The notes below the pieces were generated by a model. It worked only from the letters and a program-made list of their open reading frames with translations, did no database searches and was not told the DNA's origin. A DNA stretch of 64,000 nt from an uncultured Bacteroidales bacterium (GTDB taxonomy: Bacteria > Bacteroidota > Bacteroidia > Bacteroidales > Paludibacteraceae): positions 1 through 64,000 of the forward strand of contig CASDOZ010000005.1 of the NCBI GenBank assembly GCA_949282265.1, in the 5' to 3' direction. The translations under genes were made by a program, and so were the position numbers. Shown here piece after piece: positions 1-8,362 of this stretch (positions are counted from its first letter, which is position 1; every line of letters starts with the position of its first letter).

Positions 1-86
1 GAATCAATTTATCCTTATTTTTGAAAACAGAATCCAGATATGAGGAGAAACTAATAACTGAATCCTGTTTCCATTTACACAAAATT

Positions 87-132
87 TTGGACAGTGCTTT
101 TCAAATCTTGTATCTTTGACATCAGAGACAAC
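87..132 (+). repeat. Degenerate terminal CRISPR repeat
   Basis: Compared with the consensus this copy differs at positions 1, 3, 5, 6, 10 and 12, all in the half that pairs with tracrRNA. From position 13 onward it is intact except for the A-to-G at 41 shared with copy 2. It keeps TATCTTTG (111-118) and has TTTG at 86-89, a 21-bp spacing. It marks the old end of the array, which is also the 5' end in crRNA sense. Confidence 0.9.
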
Positions 133-163
133 CGCTTTCGGAAACGGAATCCCAGCAGGCAAG

Positions 164-194
164 TTGTGAGTTCCTTTCAAATCTTGTATCTTTG
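164..194 (+). promoter_or_regulatory. Promoter inside each CRISPR repeat (copy 2 shown)
   Basis: Repeat positions 2-4 (TTG) and 25-32 (TATCTTTG) match the Bacteroidetes -33 and -7 elements with a 20-bp spacer. Here they lie at 164-166 and 187-194. The same pair occurs in all intact copies, with the -7 octamer at repeat start +24 to +31. Transcription would begin in the last ten or so bases of the repeat and run into the next spacer. This layout nearly equals that of the tracrRNA promoter (TTTG-N20-TATCTTTG). Per-repeat promoters are established in Neisseria and Campylobacter II-C arrays; for this array it is inferred from sequence. Confidence 0.65.
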
Positions 195-815
195 ACATCA
201 GAGACAACCCGGGCCAGGCAATCGCGGTAAGCCGCGGGGTTGTGAGTTCCTTTCAAATCTTGTATCTTTGACATCAGAAACAACTGATTTGGGAAATAGA
301 GTATATAGATTTCGTTGTGAGTTCCTTTCAAATCTTGTATCTTTGACATCAGAAACAACAATATCGATTTGATGCGCGAAACCATATTAGTTGTGAGTTC
401 CTTTCAAATCTTGTATCTTTGACATCAGAAACAACAAAAATCCAGAGAAATGGAATGAAGAACAAGTTGTGAGTTCCTTTCAAATCTTGTATCTTTGACA
501 TCAGAAACAACATCGTCCTGAATGGACACAAAAAACACCTAGTTGTGAGTTCCTTTCAAATCTTGTATCTTTGACATCAGAAACAACCTTAGACAATACA
601 TTAGCAGATACCAATCTGTTGTGAGTTCCTTTCAAATCTTGTATCTTTGACATCAGAAACAACAAATTGCCAAAACTAAATCTTATCAACGATGTTGTGA
701 GTTCCTTTCAAATCTTGTATCTTTGACATCAGAAACAACCATATTTTGTTGCATTCCTGATTTTATCTGGTTGTGAGTTCCTTTCAAATCTTGTATCTTT
801 GACATCAGAAACAAC

Positions 816-869
816 GCAATTTTTGCAAATATCTCAAAATCAGCAAATTAAACCATGTTTCTGGAAAAT
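816..869. promoter_or_regulatory. Cas-proximal array flank, possible leader
   Basis: This is a short AT-rich stretch between the last intact repeat and the two-way terminator. As the flank of the conserved end of the array, it is where spacer-integration signals would be expected. It lies downstream, not upstream, of the array in crRNA sense. No promoter motif was seen in it. Confidence 0.35.
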
Positions 870-898
870 AAAAAATCCCACATTTAGTGGGATTTTTT
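870..898. terminator. Two-way terminator between array and cas2
   Basis: A 12-bp perfect stem (870-881 with 887-898), made of an A-run, TCCCAC and their complement, closes a 5-base loop. T-runs follow on both strands. It can end the + strand crRNA transcript and the - strand cas9-cas1-cas2 mRNA. Confidence 0.9.
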
Positions 899-922
899 AT
901 TGGTTCACATCAAAAACGCTTA

Positions 923-1255
923 TCAAAACAATTCCAATTGCTGAACTGGTGGCGTCAATTTTTCGGGTTTCCGGCTACAAAACAATTCCATATCTCCAAA
1001 TTGTTTATCCGTAATCCGCAAAATACCGACTTGTCCCGAAGGTGGTAAAATATTTTTGACTCGTTTAATATGTACATCCGCATTTTCCTGGCTGGGACAG
1101 TGGCGCATATAGATTGAAAATTGAAACATAATAAAACCGTCGGCTACCAGTTGTTTCCGAAACTCACTGTATGCCTTTTTGTCTTTTTTGCTTTCAGTCG
1201 GCAAATCGAAAAACACCATTATCCACATAATCCTGTATTCGCTCAGCCGTTGCAT
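923..1255 (-). CDS. cas2: CRISPR-associated endonuclease Cas2
   Basis: The 110-residue product is the structural partner of Cas1 in the spacer-integration complex. The N-terminal segment with [12 protein letters not shown] carries the conserved Asp at the end of the first beta strand of the ferredoxin-like fold, and its length is normal. It begins 2 bases after the cas1 stop codon, so the two are surely co-transcribed. It is the last gene of the operon and ends 24 bases before the two-way terminator. A start at residue 10 (second Met) is possible, but the first Met fits the usual SEYRIMW beginning of Bacteroidetes Cas2. Confidence 0.96.
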   Translation of the reverse strand: MQRLSEYRIMWIMVFFDLPTESKKDKKAYSEFRKQLVADGFIMFQFSIYMRHCPSQENADVHIKRVKNILPPSGQVGILRITDKQFGDMELFCSRKPEKLTPPVQQLELF

Positions 1256-1257
1256 AT

Positions 1258-2154
1258 CTATTTCATTTCCGGGTAAATGATTTTACGTGCTTCACCGGCA
1301 TAGCATTTTTGCAACGATGCCGTAGTTGTTGTCATGCCCACCATTAGCGGGCTACGTTTACCGTTTATTTCGACATCCAAAACTGGTATTTGCAACAACC
1401 TCACTTTGGCCTTTTTGTCCAATTCCTCATCGCAAATTCCTTCCTCATGCAATTGCATCACCAATCGGTCAACATAAGGTCTGTATGGTTCCATAATATC
1501 GTCCGCCAAACAATAAGCATTGTATTTATTACGATGGAAAATGCCAAGGGTTGGCAACAGGCCACTGCCCACCAATGCCCGGGCTGCAATTCCACGCAAA
1601 AGCGCATAACCATAATTCAGCGCCGTATTGGGAAATACGCCCTCCCGCTCACGTGTAAAATCAGGCAAAGCAGGAAAAGCATTTTTCCAATAATAGGCGG
1701 CTGCCCGCCCTTCCAAATTTTCCGCATCACCGCTTTTTACGTTCTTAGCCCAAACACGCATGTTTTTGGCAATCACACCCCGTTTTTCCAATAAGCACGC
1801 CTGATTATTTATTTTAGCCATTACTGTTTGCTGCCACAATTGCTTTTTCAATGGCAAACTTGCATTTATCTGTTCACGTATCCGTTCCGTTTGTGTTGTA
1901 TTGCCACACAATGGGAGCAATAGGCCAACAGGCAGGTGTTTCTTGTTACAGGTTATCAATGCTGCATTTACTTCCAGTAGAGCTTCTGTTACACTATGTG
2001 TCAGCGTAATTTGGGGATGGTCCAGTACAACCACTCCTATATCTTCTATGGGAATGGTTGTGTCAACCCCTTCTTCCGGCTTCTTGATACATAATTGACC
2101 ATTACGTACAGACAGGTAAGCTGGATTGCCAAAATAGAGTGTGCGTTTTATCAT
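1258..2154 (-). CDS. cas1: CRISPR-associated integrase Cas1 (type II)
   Basis: This 298-residue protein is the catalytic subunit of spacer acquisition. The residues expected for metal binding are visible: Glu149 in [11 protein letters not shown], His207 in [10 protein letters not shown] and the acidic pair in [11 protein letters not shown] (Asp218, Glu222). These spacings agree with type II Cas1. The start codon overlaps the cas9 stop by 4 bases and cas2 follows after 2 bases, giving a tight cas9-cas1-cas2 operon. Neither csn2 nor cas4 is present, which makes the system subtype II-C. Confidence 0.97.
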   Translation of the reverse strand: MIKRTLYFGNPAYLSVRNGQLCIKKPEEGVDTTIPIEDIGVVVLDHPQITLTHSVTEALLEVNAALITCNKKHLPVGLLLPLCGNTTQTERIREQINASLPLKKQLWQQTVMAKINNQACLLEKRGVIAKNMRVWAKNVKSGDAENLEGRAAAYYWKNAFPALPDFTREREGVFPNTALNYGYALLRGIAARALVGSGLLPTLGIFHRNKYNAYCLADDIMEPYRPYVDRLVMQLHEEGICDEELDKKAKVRLLQIPVLDVEINGKRSPLMVGMTTTTASLQKCYAGEARKIIYPEMK

Positions 2155-5100
2155 AATAACGAAGTGTCAAATTCAATGACATTTCCTAATCTATCAATAC
2201 GAATAGGAATACATATTTCTTTTATCATTTCATCACAAATAGTCTTCTCCATCTTATTCGTAGCTAAATATTCGACTTTATTTACAATAGTTGTTGCGCT
2301 TGTTTGTGGTATGAAGAAACACTGCTTTTTATTAGAACTCACCATCTTATATATTCTACTCTTATCAATTTTTTCAATCCGTTTGTTTTCGATATCTTCT
2401 TTTGTAGGCACGTACACCAAATCATTAGGCGACAAGCCGAATAATAGCTCATCATTATCTTTATTTTTTTCTGGTATGCTTTGCAATCCTTGTTTTCGCC
2501 TTTCAATAACCACATTGAGCGGAATAGTATCATATGTCCGAGTTCCATCACTTTTTTGGTAGATTCCAAAGTATAAATTGGTTCCTTTGGCAGCTTCAAC
2601 AAATTTATGTGTTTTGTTTCCTTTTGTTCCTACAGGAAATTTCTCAGCTTTTTCATATATACGTACTTTCCGTATGGGCTGATGCAGCTGATTATTATTG
2701 AGTAATAGAATGTTTCTATTCATTTCCTCAATACCTTCCGGTGAAAATGCACGTGTAGCATCATTCTGATAATTCGCCAAGTGGGCAAGCATCATTTTTT
2801 GTATGGCAGTATCAGTAATTTGCTCTCTTATTTTCTTTTCGTTGAAGCTTGAATCGATAGGCTTACGAGTAGCAAAAAATCTGTCTTTTGTTTCTTTTGT
2901 GAAGTAATATACTTTTATTTTATCTGGATTAATATCGTTCCAGGTTTCCTTATTGTCTATCAAATATGTTTTGATTTGTTTTTCTGTGTAATTAAGCTGA
3001 ACCAATTCTATTATTTTACGTTTCAAATCTTTTTCTACAATGCGAGAAATGTTTTTAAGAGCTACAGATAATTTTACTTCTTTGATATTTCTGAGGTTGA
3101 CTTCACCATATACGGTATCTTTGTGCAATGACTTTCTGATAGCAAGATTTCGTCCATCTTGTTTGCATATTGTCTTTTTACCCTCCACAAAGCGCAGATA
3201 ATGGTTGTTGCTTTTGGTAATGACGCGCAAATTCTGTTTGAAACTCACAATAATATTTTCAAGGATTTTCTGTACATCTGTGGTAAAACTATCCCATGGT
3301 TTGATAAATTCCTTGGCAACCTCACGTTCCTTGCCATTAATCATTGTTTTTTCATATCTGCGCAGCTTACGTGACAATTGATAACGGTTGGCCACATTCT
3401 TGGATTTGGCTGCCTCATTATTTATCAAATTTACATGTTCTCTTGTGCAACAAGCTATAACTATGGCATCCATTGCATGATGACGATGGTCTATGCGTTT
3501 TTTGTTGAAGCCTTTTTGCAATTCAAACGGGACACAAGGAATAGTATGTCCACTTTTGTTTATTGTTGTGTAGTCATTACTATTTGTCAATCTGTTCATG
3601 CGCTCAAATCGTGGCAAAATAATTCGGTTCCACACATCATTTACGCCCCAGTCTTTTTTCAAATAGTCAGTCACGCCACCGCTACATACAATAAGGTTTT
3701 TGGATGTAGCATCTTGTTCATATTCACCGTTAATTTCTTCACGCACAATATTGGACAACAAGGATTTAATAAGCTTGCTAATATAGCGTGTGTCATTTAA
3801 TTGCCGTTCAATAAAATCATCTGGAATATCTTCTAATAACAGTTTTTTCATTTTAGCCGGATTGCAGCTGTAATTTTCCTTTACCAGCTTTTCATATTCT
3901 TCAATAGACAAGATTTTTATGTTGTCACCTACGATTTCCCCATGATGGTTGCATATAAATTCATATCCTAATTGTCTGTCTTTTAATCTATTGACAGATG
4001 ATTCACAAATAACCTTGTTGCTGTACGAATTATCAAAATAGCGTGATTGGGGAATAATGTGTTCTATTTCATATTCAGAAGTGAATAGTTTGCCCAGCGG
4101 AATGTTTCTTCCTGTATATGGGGAACGATATTGTTGTTCCAACCATAATTTATAGCGCAATAGCTCATTTTTGCCTGGTATTTTTTGTGAGTCACTCCAT
4201 TTTTTCAACATATCACTGATATCCTCAGGTAGACTACTAGCATTGGAAAGCACAGTATCCTCATATATTTTCAATATTTCAAATTGTGATGGAGATGTGG
4301 AAATAACATTATCTATATTGTATACAGGGTCAGCAAACTCCATCAACATAGCCTTTATACGAATGTTTCTGCTTTCATTTTTCAAAATATTTTGGGTTAT
4401 CTTCCTTCTGTTTTCAGCTGGCTCTTTTAAATTTCTAGCTAATTCCAAATGTATTTCGTCTATTTGCCCCACTTGTTTCCAAACATCCCTTACCACACGG
4501 AGAGTTTCCAATGTTATTTTCTCCACAATGGGATTACGCAAAGAGTGTTGTTTGAATGTTTTCAAAAATTGGTCTATATCCTCTGGCTTATGCCATTTGC
4601 ATATCTCTTTGCTTTCTGAATGACGGTCGTACACTATGTAACATGTTAACCATAATGGCAATCCTTGATAACAATCTATCGTGTCCATATTTATGGCTTT
4701 CTCTCTGACACGAATTTTGATTTTGTCATCACACTCTCCTGTCATGATCTTCTCGATCCGATCACGTGTAGCTTTGTCTATTACTACCTCATTCCAGAAG
4801 TCTCCCATTCTCATAAGTGGTAACAGGCGTTTAATAGCCTTTTCAGAATAAGAACCATAGTCTTTTTTGAATGGGGGTACATTGGTGAAAGCATCTATAA
4901 AATCATTTGGTAGTTGGTGCTTATCTGAAAATTTCTTTAGAGCATTTTCCAATTCTGTTTTGGTATTGACAGAATACAATATGTGCCATATAGCTTTTTC
5001 GGCTTTTTGAGCGATGAAGAAGTCGTTTTTCTTTGCCAGATCGTAGGCACTTTTTGCTTCGTTTAGAAGCTGTAGTATGTTACCCTTTTTTATTATGTTG

Positions 5101-6851
5101 TCTGTTTGATTATTGCAGTTATTACTGAGCCTTTCGATTTCTTCTTGAAAAATATGGTGTCCAATTGAAACCAATATTTTATCACCTTGCTCAATTTTTG
5201 CTTTTTTGAAATGATTAAGCAGAGTGGCGCGTGTCTCGTTACATGGGTATTCTTTTTCTTCTACATAATTCCACCTGTAAGGCAATTCATTGCCTTTCTT
5301 TTTGGGTACTTTGAAGAAGTCATAAAATAATGTATCCTGTCTAATGGAACTTCTATTATTGAGCCATATAAAAAGCTGTACGTAATCATTGACCGTTGAT
5401 AGAAAAGTAGAAGTGACATCAATATTTGTTTCTATTTTACTTGCACCTTTATCGTTGACAATCTTTTTCTCTTTCTCATAAATACGCAAATTGGATATGA
5501 ATTGCCATAGCCTGAACTCTTGGAAAATAGGATGCGATTTTGCGATACATTTTATGGGAACACTGATATATTCTTTTGTCTTGGGATGTATGTAACCTCT
5601 TTCCTCGTATGAACAATTGCCAATCAGTGATTTTTTGCTTTTTAATGGCCTTTGATAAAATATGATATTGTCAATTAACAAATAGCAAAAGTCCCTATTG
5701 GATATGCTGTTCCTGAAAGCATCGTTGCTTTCGTATAGTGCATATAAACATTTTTCGTACAGTTGACAATCGGATAATTCAGGATGGTATTCCAACTGCT
5801 TTTTGAGTATGAGCCGTAACTCTTCACGATAAAATTTGCGTTCAATAGTCCGAATAAGTTTGCCCCTGATTTTTTGCTCTGGCATTTTAAGCAAATATTC
5901 ATAAATATAGCTTCCTACGGTTTTGCCAGAATCATCTATGGTTTTCTCAGTTTTTAGCTTAATCTTAGCATACATTTTATTCTTCTGCTCTTCACTCATC
6001 GTTTCGATTTCATCGAATGTAGGCATGTAGGAGATTTCTTCTTTGACGTTTCCATCTTTCATTTTTTTTGTTTTCAATAAGAAATCTCTAGTTGTTCCTT
6101 GCCAAAAACTGATATCGTTGAAAAATGTAGCTTTGTAACAACGTCCATTTTCCAATATCACTTCATACCAATATTTATTGCTCTTGGTATCTTTCTCTTT
6201 TTTGTTGACTTCAAGAATTTTTGATGTGATGATGCTGATGCTATCATCATTAGTTTCTTCTTCCCCCCTTAATTGGAAATACCCTCTTTTTTGATTGAAC
6301 GATAGAAGAATCCACGCCAATTCTTGCTTGGAGATTTTTTCTATGAGCGCTTTTTTACGCAAATAGTAAATAGTCCAATCATAAGGAACTTTCTTATTAT
6401 CTGAAACAAGTTCGGGTTGTTGATTGCGAAAATCATCCAACATTTCCATGAAAGAATCCATGAAAAGGAATTCCCATTGGTTGTTATCATGCTTTTTCCA
6501 AGCAATTTTGGGTTCATTTTCATTTGTGAATTTTCCGTATCGGTCAATCTGCACAGCAAAATGTTCTGGAAGAAAACCAAGTATATTCAAAACTCTTAAT
6601 AATCTTTCCCTGCGTTGCACATGGCGTTCTTGCAAACGACGCATGCTACGGGATTTTGTCCTCTCGCCTGTTTGTGATATGGTATTCCCTTTGTCAAAAT
6701 CTCCAAGTGTGGCTGCATCCATAGGAATAATTCTGCAACCAGCCGCCTCTATATTGGTATAAAAGAGTTCGTTATTTTCATTAGTTGTGGCTTTGACTAC
6801 TGCCCAGCCTATACTGTTAGGACCTAAGTCCAAGCCTAAAATCTTTTTCAT
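2151..6851 (-). CDS. cas9: CRISPR-associated RNA-guided endonuclease Cas9 (II-C)
   Basis: This 1566-residue effector cuts both strands of target DNA under guidance of crRNA:tracrRNA. RuvC-I is at the N terminus (LGLDLGPNSIGWAVV, Asp8), followed by an arginine-rich bridge helix around residues 64-85. RuvC-II has Glu803 (EIHLELAR), HNH has EHIIPQ with His931 plus Asn945 and Asn954, and RuvC-III has HHAMDA with His1125 and Asp1128. All catalytic residues are present, so the enzyme should be active. It is at the long end for II-C. The gene is AT-rich compared with nearby housekeeping genes. It heads the cas operon, and its start is 92 bases from the tracrRNA gene on the opposite strand. Confidence 0.98.
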   Translation of the reverse strand: MKKILGLDLGPNSIGWAVVKATTNENNELFYTNIEAAGCRIIPMDAATLGDFDKGNTISQTGERTKSRSMRRLQERHVQRRERLLRVLNILGFLPEHFAVQIDRYGKFTNENEPKIAWKKHDNNQWEFLFMDSFMEMLDDFRNQQPELVSDNKKVPYDWTIYYLRKKALIEKISKQELAWILLSFNQKRGYFQLRGEEETNDDSISIITSKILEVNKKEKDTKSNKYWYEVILENGRCYKATFFNDISFWQGTTRDFLLKTKKMKDGNVKEEISYMPTFDEIETMSEEQKNKMYAKIKLKTEKTIDDSGKTVGSYIYEYLLKMPEQKIRGKLIRTIERKFYREELRLILKKQLEYHPELSDCQLYEKCLYALYESNDAFRNSISNRDFCYLLIDNIIFYQRPLKSKKSLIGNCSYEERGYIHPKTKEYISVPIKCIAKSHPIFQEFRLWQFISNLRIYEKEKKIVNDKGASKIETNIDVTSTFLSTVNDYVQLFIWLNNRSSIRQDTLFYDFFKVPKKKGNELPYRWNYVEEKEYPCNETRATLLNHFKKAKIEQGDKILVSIGHHIFQEEIERLSNNCNNQTDNIIKKGNILQLLNEAKSAYDLAKKNDFFIAQKAEKAIWHILYSVNTKTELENALKKFSDKHQLPNDFIDAFTNVPPFKKDYGSYSEKAIKRLLPLMRMGDFWNEVVIDKATRDRIEKIMTGECDDKIKIRVREKAINMDTIDCYQGLPLWLTCYIVYDRHSESKEICKWHKPEDIDQFLKTFKQHSLRNPIVEKITLETLRVVRDVWKQVGQIDEIHLELARNLKEPAENRRKITQNILKNESRNIRIKAMLMEFADPVYNIDNVISTSPSQFEILKIYEDTVLSNASSLPEDISDMLKKWSDSQKIPGKNELLRYKLWLEQQYRSPYTGRNIPLGKLFTSEYEIEHIIPQSRYFDNSYSNKVICESSVNRLKDRQLGYEFICNHHGEIVGDNIKILSIEEYEKLVKENYSCNPAKMKKLLLEDIPDDFIERQLNDTRYISKLIKSLLSNIVREEINGEYEQDATSKNLIVCSGGVTDYLKKDWGVNDVWNRIILPRFERMNRLTNSNDYTTINKSGHTIPCVPFELQKGFNKKRIDHRHHAMDAIVIACCTREHVNLINNEAAKSKNVANRYQLSRKLRRYEKTMINGKEREVAKEFIKPWDSFTTDVQKILENIIVSFKQNLRVITKSNNHYLRFVEGKKTICKQDGRNLAIRKSLHKDTVYGEVNLRNIKEVKLSVALKNISRIVEKDLKRKIIELVQLNYTEKQIKTYLIDNKETWNDINPDKIKVYYFTKETKDRFFATRKPIDSSFNEKKIREQITDTAIQKMMLAHLANYQNDATRAFSPEGIEEMNRNILLLNNNQLHQPIRKVRIYEKAEKFPVGTKGNKTHKFVEAAKGTNLYFGIYQKSDGTRTYDTIPLNVVIERRKQGLQSIPEKNKDNDELLFGLSPNDLVYVPTKEDIENKRIEKIDKSRIYKMVSSNKKQCFFIPQTSATTIVNKVEYLATNKMEKTICDEMIKEICIPIRIDRLGNVIEFDTSLL

Positions 6852-6879
6852 GGTCTTTCTTTTTGAATAGTTTTGGGTA

Positions 6880-6887
6880 CAAAGATA
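6880..6887 (-). promoter_or_regulatory. cas9 operon -7 element
   Basis: On the - strand this reads TATCTTTG, a perfect TAnnTTTG, about 29 bases upstream of the cas9 ATG. No good -33 TTTG was found 19-21 bases further upstream, so the promoter may be weak or need an activator. Confidence 0.55.
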
Positions 6888-6905
6888 TAAAAATTTTGAA
6901 AATTA

Positions 6906-6937
6906 TTTGGTAATTATTGAAATTGATTATATCTTTG
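6906..6937 (+). promoter_or_regulatory. tracrRNA promoter
   Basis: TTTG at 6906-6909, 20 bases, then TATCTTTG at 6930-6937: a full match to the Bacteroidetes housekeeping promoter. The anti-repeat of the tracrRNA begins about 6 bases downstream, where the transcript should start. Confidence 0.85.
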
Positions 6938-6942
6938 CTGAA

Positions 6943-7024
6943 CAATATTTGAAGGAACTCACAATAAGGATTATTCCGTTGTGAAAACATTCAGGACAGG
7001 GCTTTACAAGCCTTGTTCTTTTTT
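6943..7024 (+). ncRNA. tracrRNA of the type II-C system
   Basis: The anti-repeat (6943-6964) is complementary to the first ~23 bases of the CRISPR repeat, with one mismatch and one bulged repeat base. It is followed by a nexus-like segment containing AAGGATTATTCC and GTTGTGAAAAC. The 3' end is an intrinsic terminator: a 9-bp stem (6996-7004 with 7008-7016, one G-U pair) and the tail TCTTTTTT. The length is about 80 nt. It pairs with the + strand repeat, which fixes the crRNA strand. It is transcribed away from cas9. Ends are predicted, not measured. Confidence 0.93.
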
Positions 7025-7071
7025 GGGGGCTTACAGAACTTCTGATTCTGAAAAAGAAGAAAGAAAAACAA

Positions 7072-7106
7072 ATAAGGCCATAAGTCGCCTTGGCTCATGA
7101 CCTTAT
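7072..7106 (-). terminator. Terminator after tRNA-Ser
   Basis: Stem 7072-7081 with 7097-7106 (10 bp, one G-U pair), followed on the - strand by a T-rich stretch. On the + strand it is followed by A-rich sequence, so it acts only on the - strand. Confidence 0.75.
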
Positions 7107-7127
7107 AACAAAAACAAAACAAATGTG

Positions 7128-7215
7128 CGGAAGCGGGGGGATTCGAACCCCCGGTACGGAAATCCCGTACGTCAGTTTAGCAAACTGGTGGTTTCAGCCA
7201 CTCACCCACACTTCC
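7128..7215 (-). tRNA. tRNA-Ser, anticodon GCT
   Basis: The - strand folds as a class II tRNA. The acceptor stem is GGAAGTG with CGCTTCC, the anticodon loop is TTGCTAA with anticodon GCT, there is a long variable arm (GTACGGGA...TCCCGTAC type), and the T loop is GTTCGAATC. The discriminator is G and no CCA is encoded. It reads AGC/AGU serine codons. Confidence 0.97.
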
Positions 7216-7229
7216 TGACTTTGCGGGTG

Positions 7230-7260
7230 CAAAAGTACAAAACTCTTTCGATTAAGCAAA
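7230..7260 (-). promoter_or_regulatory. Promoter of tRNA-Ser
   Basis: On the - strand TTTG (7260-7257), 19 bases, then TACTTTTG (7237-7230). The -7 element lies 14 bases before the mature tRNA 5' end. Confidence 0.85.
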
Positions 7261-7291
7261 TATTTTCTGCATTTTTTCCAAAACAAATGCC

Positions 7292-7299
7292 TATTTTTG
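7292..7299 (+). promoter_or_regulatory. mltG -7 element
   Basis: TATTTTTG matches TAnnTTTG, 27 bases upstream of the chosen mltG ATG. No clear -33 element was seen. Confidence 0.5.
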
Positions 7300-7326
7300 C
7301 CGCAAAATTCTATTATACATATCAAT

Positions 7327-8361
7327 ATGACACCGAAAGCCAAAATCATCCTGTCCGTCTGCACGGTTATCATCGGCATCTGCGCCATTATCGGCCTCCA
7401 ACAAGCATACCGGATGTTTTACCGGAATATTCACAGCATGGACGGCGAAGAGAATTATATATACGTATATAAAAACACCACATTCGAACAATTGCTGTCC
7501 GAAATAAAAACGCACAACGTAATAGAATCCGAAAGCACATTCCGGCTTCATGCCCGGCTGCTACATTTCACAACACCCAAAGCGGGCAAGTATTTAATCA
7601 ACGCCCAAGAAAGCGACCTGCAACTTATCCGCAAGCTGCGCAACGGCGAACAAACGCCCACATCGCTCACATTCAACAATATACGAACAAAGGAGCAATT
7701 GGCAGGAAGGCTCGGCAGCCAGTTGATGCTTGATTCCATCACCATCCTGAAACATCTGAATGACAAAGATTTCCTGAAACAATACGGCCTGACGCCCGAA
7801 ACGGCCGTATGTATATTTATCCCGAACACGTATGAAGTTTTCTGGAACATTTCCGTTGAGCAACTGTTCAACCGGATGCAAAAAGAGCACAAGCACTTTT
7901 GGAATGAAAAACGGCTCGCACAAGCCCAAAAAATCGGACTAACTCCAATCGAAGTCTGCATTTTGGCATCCATCGTGGAAGAAGAAACCAACAAAAGTGC
8001 CGAGAAACCGATTATCGCAGGCCTGTACATCAACCGGTTGCGTATAGGCATGCCCCTGCAAGCCTGCCCCACCATCCGGTTTGCGCTGAATGATTTCACG
8101 CTGAGCCGGGTTCTGCTGAAGCATATCCAAACGGATTCACCTTATAACACCTACAAATACAAGGGATTACCACCGGGTCCGATACGCATACCCACAGGCA
8201 GCACCATGGATGCCGTCTTGAATTACACGCATCACAACTACCTGTACATGTGTGCCAAGGAAACGTTCAACGGCGAGCACAATTTTGCGCGGACACTGAC
8301 CGAACACAATCGGAATGCGGCACGCTACCAGCGGGAATTGGACAAAAGGAATATTCACTGA
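7327..8361 (+). CDS. mltG: Endolytic murein transglycosylase MltG
   Basis: The 344-residue inner-membrane enzyme cleaves nascent peptidoglycan strands and is thought to set glycan chain length. One N-terminal membrane segment (residues 6-25) is followed by the YceG domain. The catalytic Glu is Glu218 in ASIVEEET, followed by AGLYINRL and the LPPGPI motif typical of the family. I chose the ATG at 7327; an in-frame TTG at 7297 would overlap the -7 element. The gene ends one base from the convergent stress-protein-like gene. Confidence 0.93.
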   Translation: MTPKAKIILSVCTVIIGICAIIGLQQAYRMFYRNIHSMDGEENYIYVYKNTTFEQLLSEIKTHNVIESESTFRLHARLLHFTTPKAGKYLINAQESDLQLIRKLRNGEQTPTSLTFNNIRTKEQLAGRLGSQLMLDSITILKHLNDKDFLKQYGLTPETAVCIFIPNTYEVFWNISVEQLFNRMQKEHKHFWNEKRLAQAQKIGLTPIEVCILASIVEEETNKSAEKPIIAGLYINRLRIGMPLQACPTIRFALNDFTLSRVLLKHIQTDSPYNTYKYKGLPPGPIRIPTGSTMDAVLNYTHHNYLYMCAKETFNGEHNFARTLTEHNRNAARYQRELDKRNIH

Positions 8362-8362
8362 C

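Larger units (their letters stand above)
87..815 (+). CRISPR. Type II-C CRISPR array, 10 repeats and 9 spacers
   Basis: The repeat is 46 bp, begins GTTGTGAGTTCC and ends CATCAGAAACAAC. Copies start at 87, 163, 239, 314, 390, 466, 542, 618, 694 and 770. Spacers are 30 bp, except the third (285-313), which is 29. Copies 3-10 are identical; copies 1 and 2 carry G instead of A at repeat position 41, and copy 1 is degenerate in its 5' part. The crRNA strand is +, because the tracrRNA at 6943-7024 is complementary to the 5' part of the + strand repeat. The cas genes lie on the opposite strand, next to the intact end of the array. No spacer was seen to match elsewhere in the window. Confidence 0.98.

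Noticed and set aside
16..23. TATTTTTG as a promoter upstream of the whole array
   Set aside because: The octamer matches TAnnTTTG, but the -33 region lies outside the window and such octamers are frequent in AT-rich DNA.
4..689. Several open frames on the - strand through the CRISPR array
   Set aside because: They are formed by the repeat sequence itself (recurring SKIQDLKGTHN and SDVKDTRFER) and carry no independent coding signal.
923..6851. Additional CRISPR genes (csn2, cas4) or a second effector
   Set aside because: The cas9-cas1-cas2 genes abut or overlap, and the flanks hold only the array and tracrRNA, so the system is plain II-C in gene content.
6880..6937. A CRISPR-specific regulon based on the shared TATCTTTG octamer of cas9, tracrRNA and repeats
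   Set aside because: The same octamer drives tRNA-Val (9237-9244) and precedes the acyltransferase gene (49843-49850), so it is the housekeeping -7 element, not a special signal.
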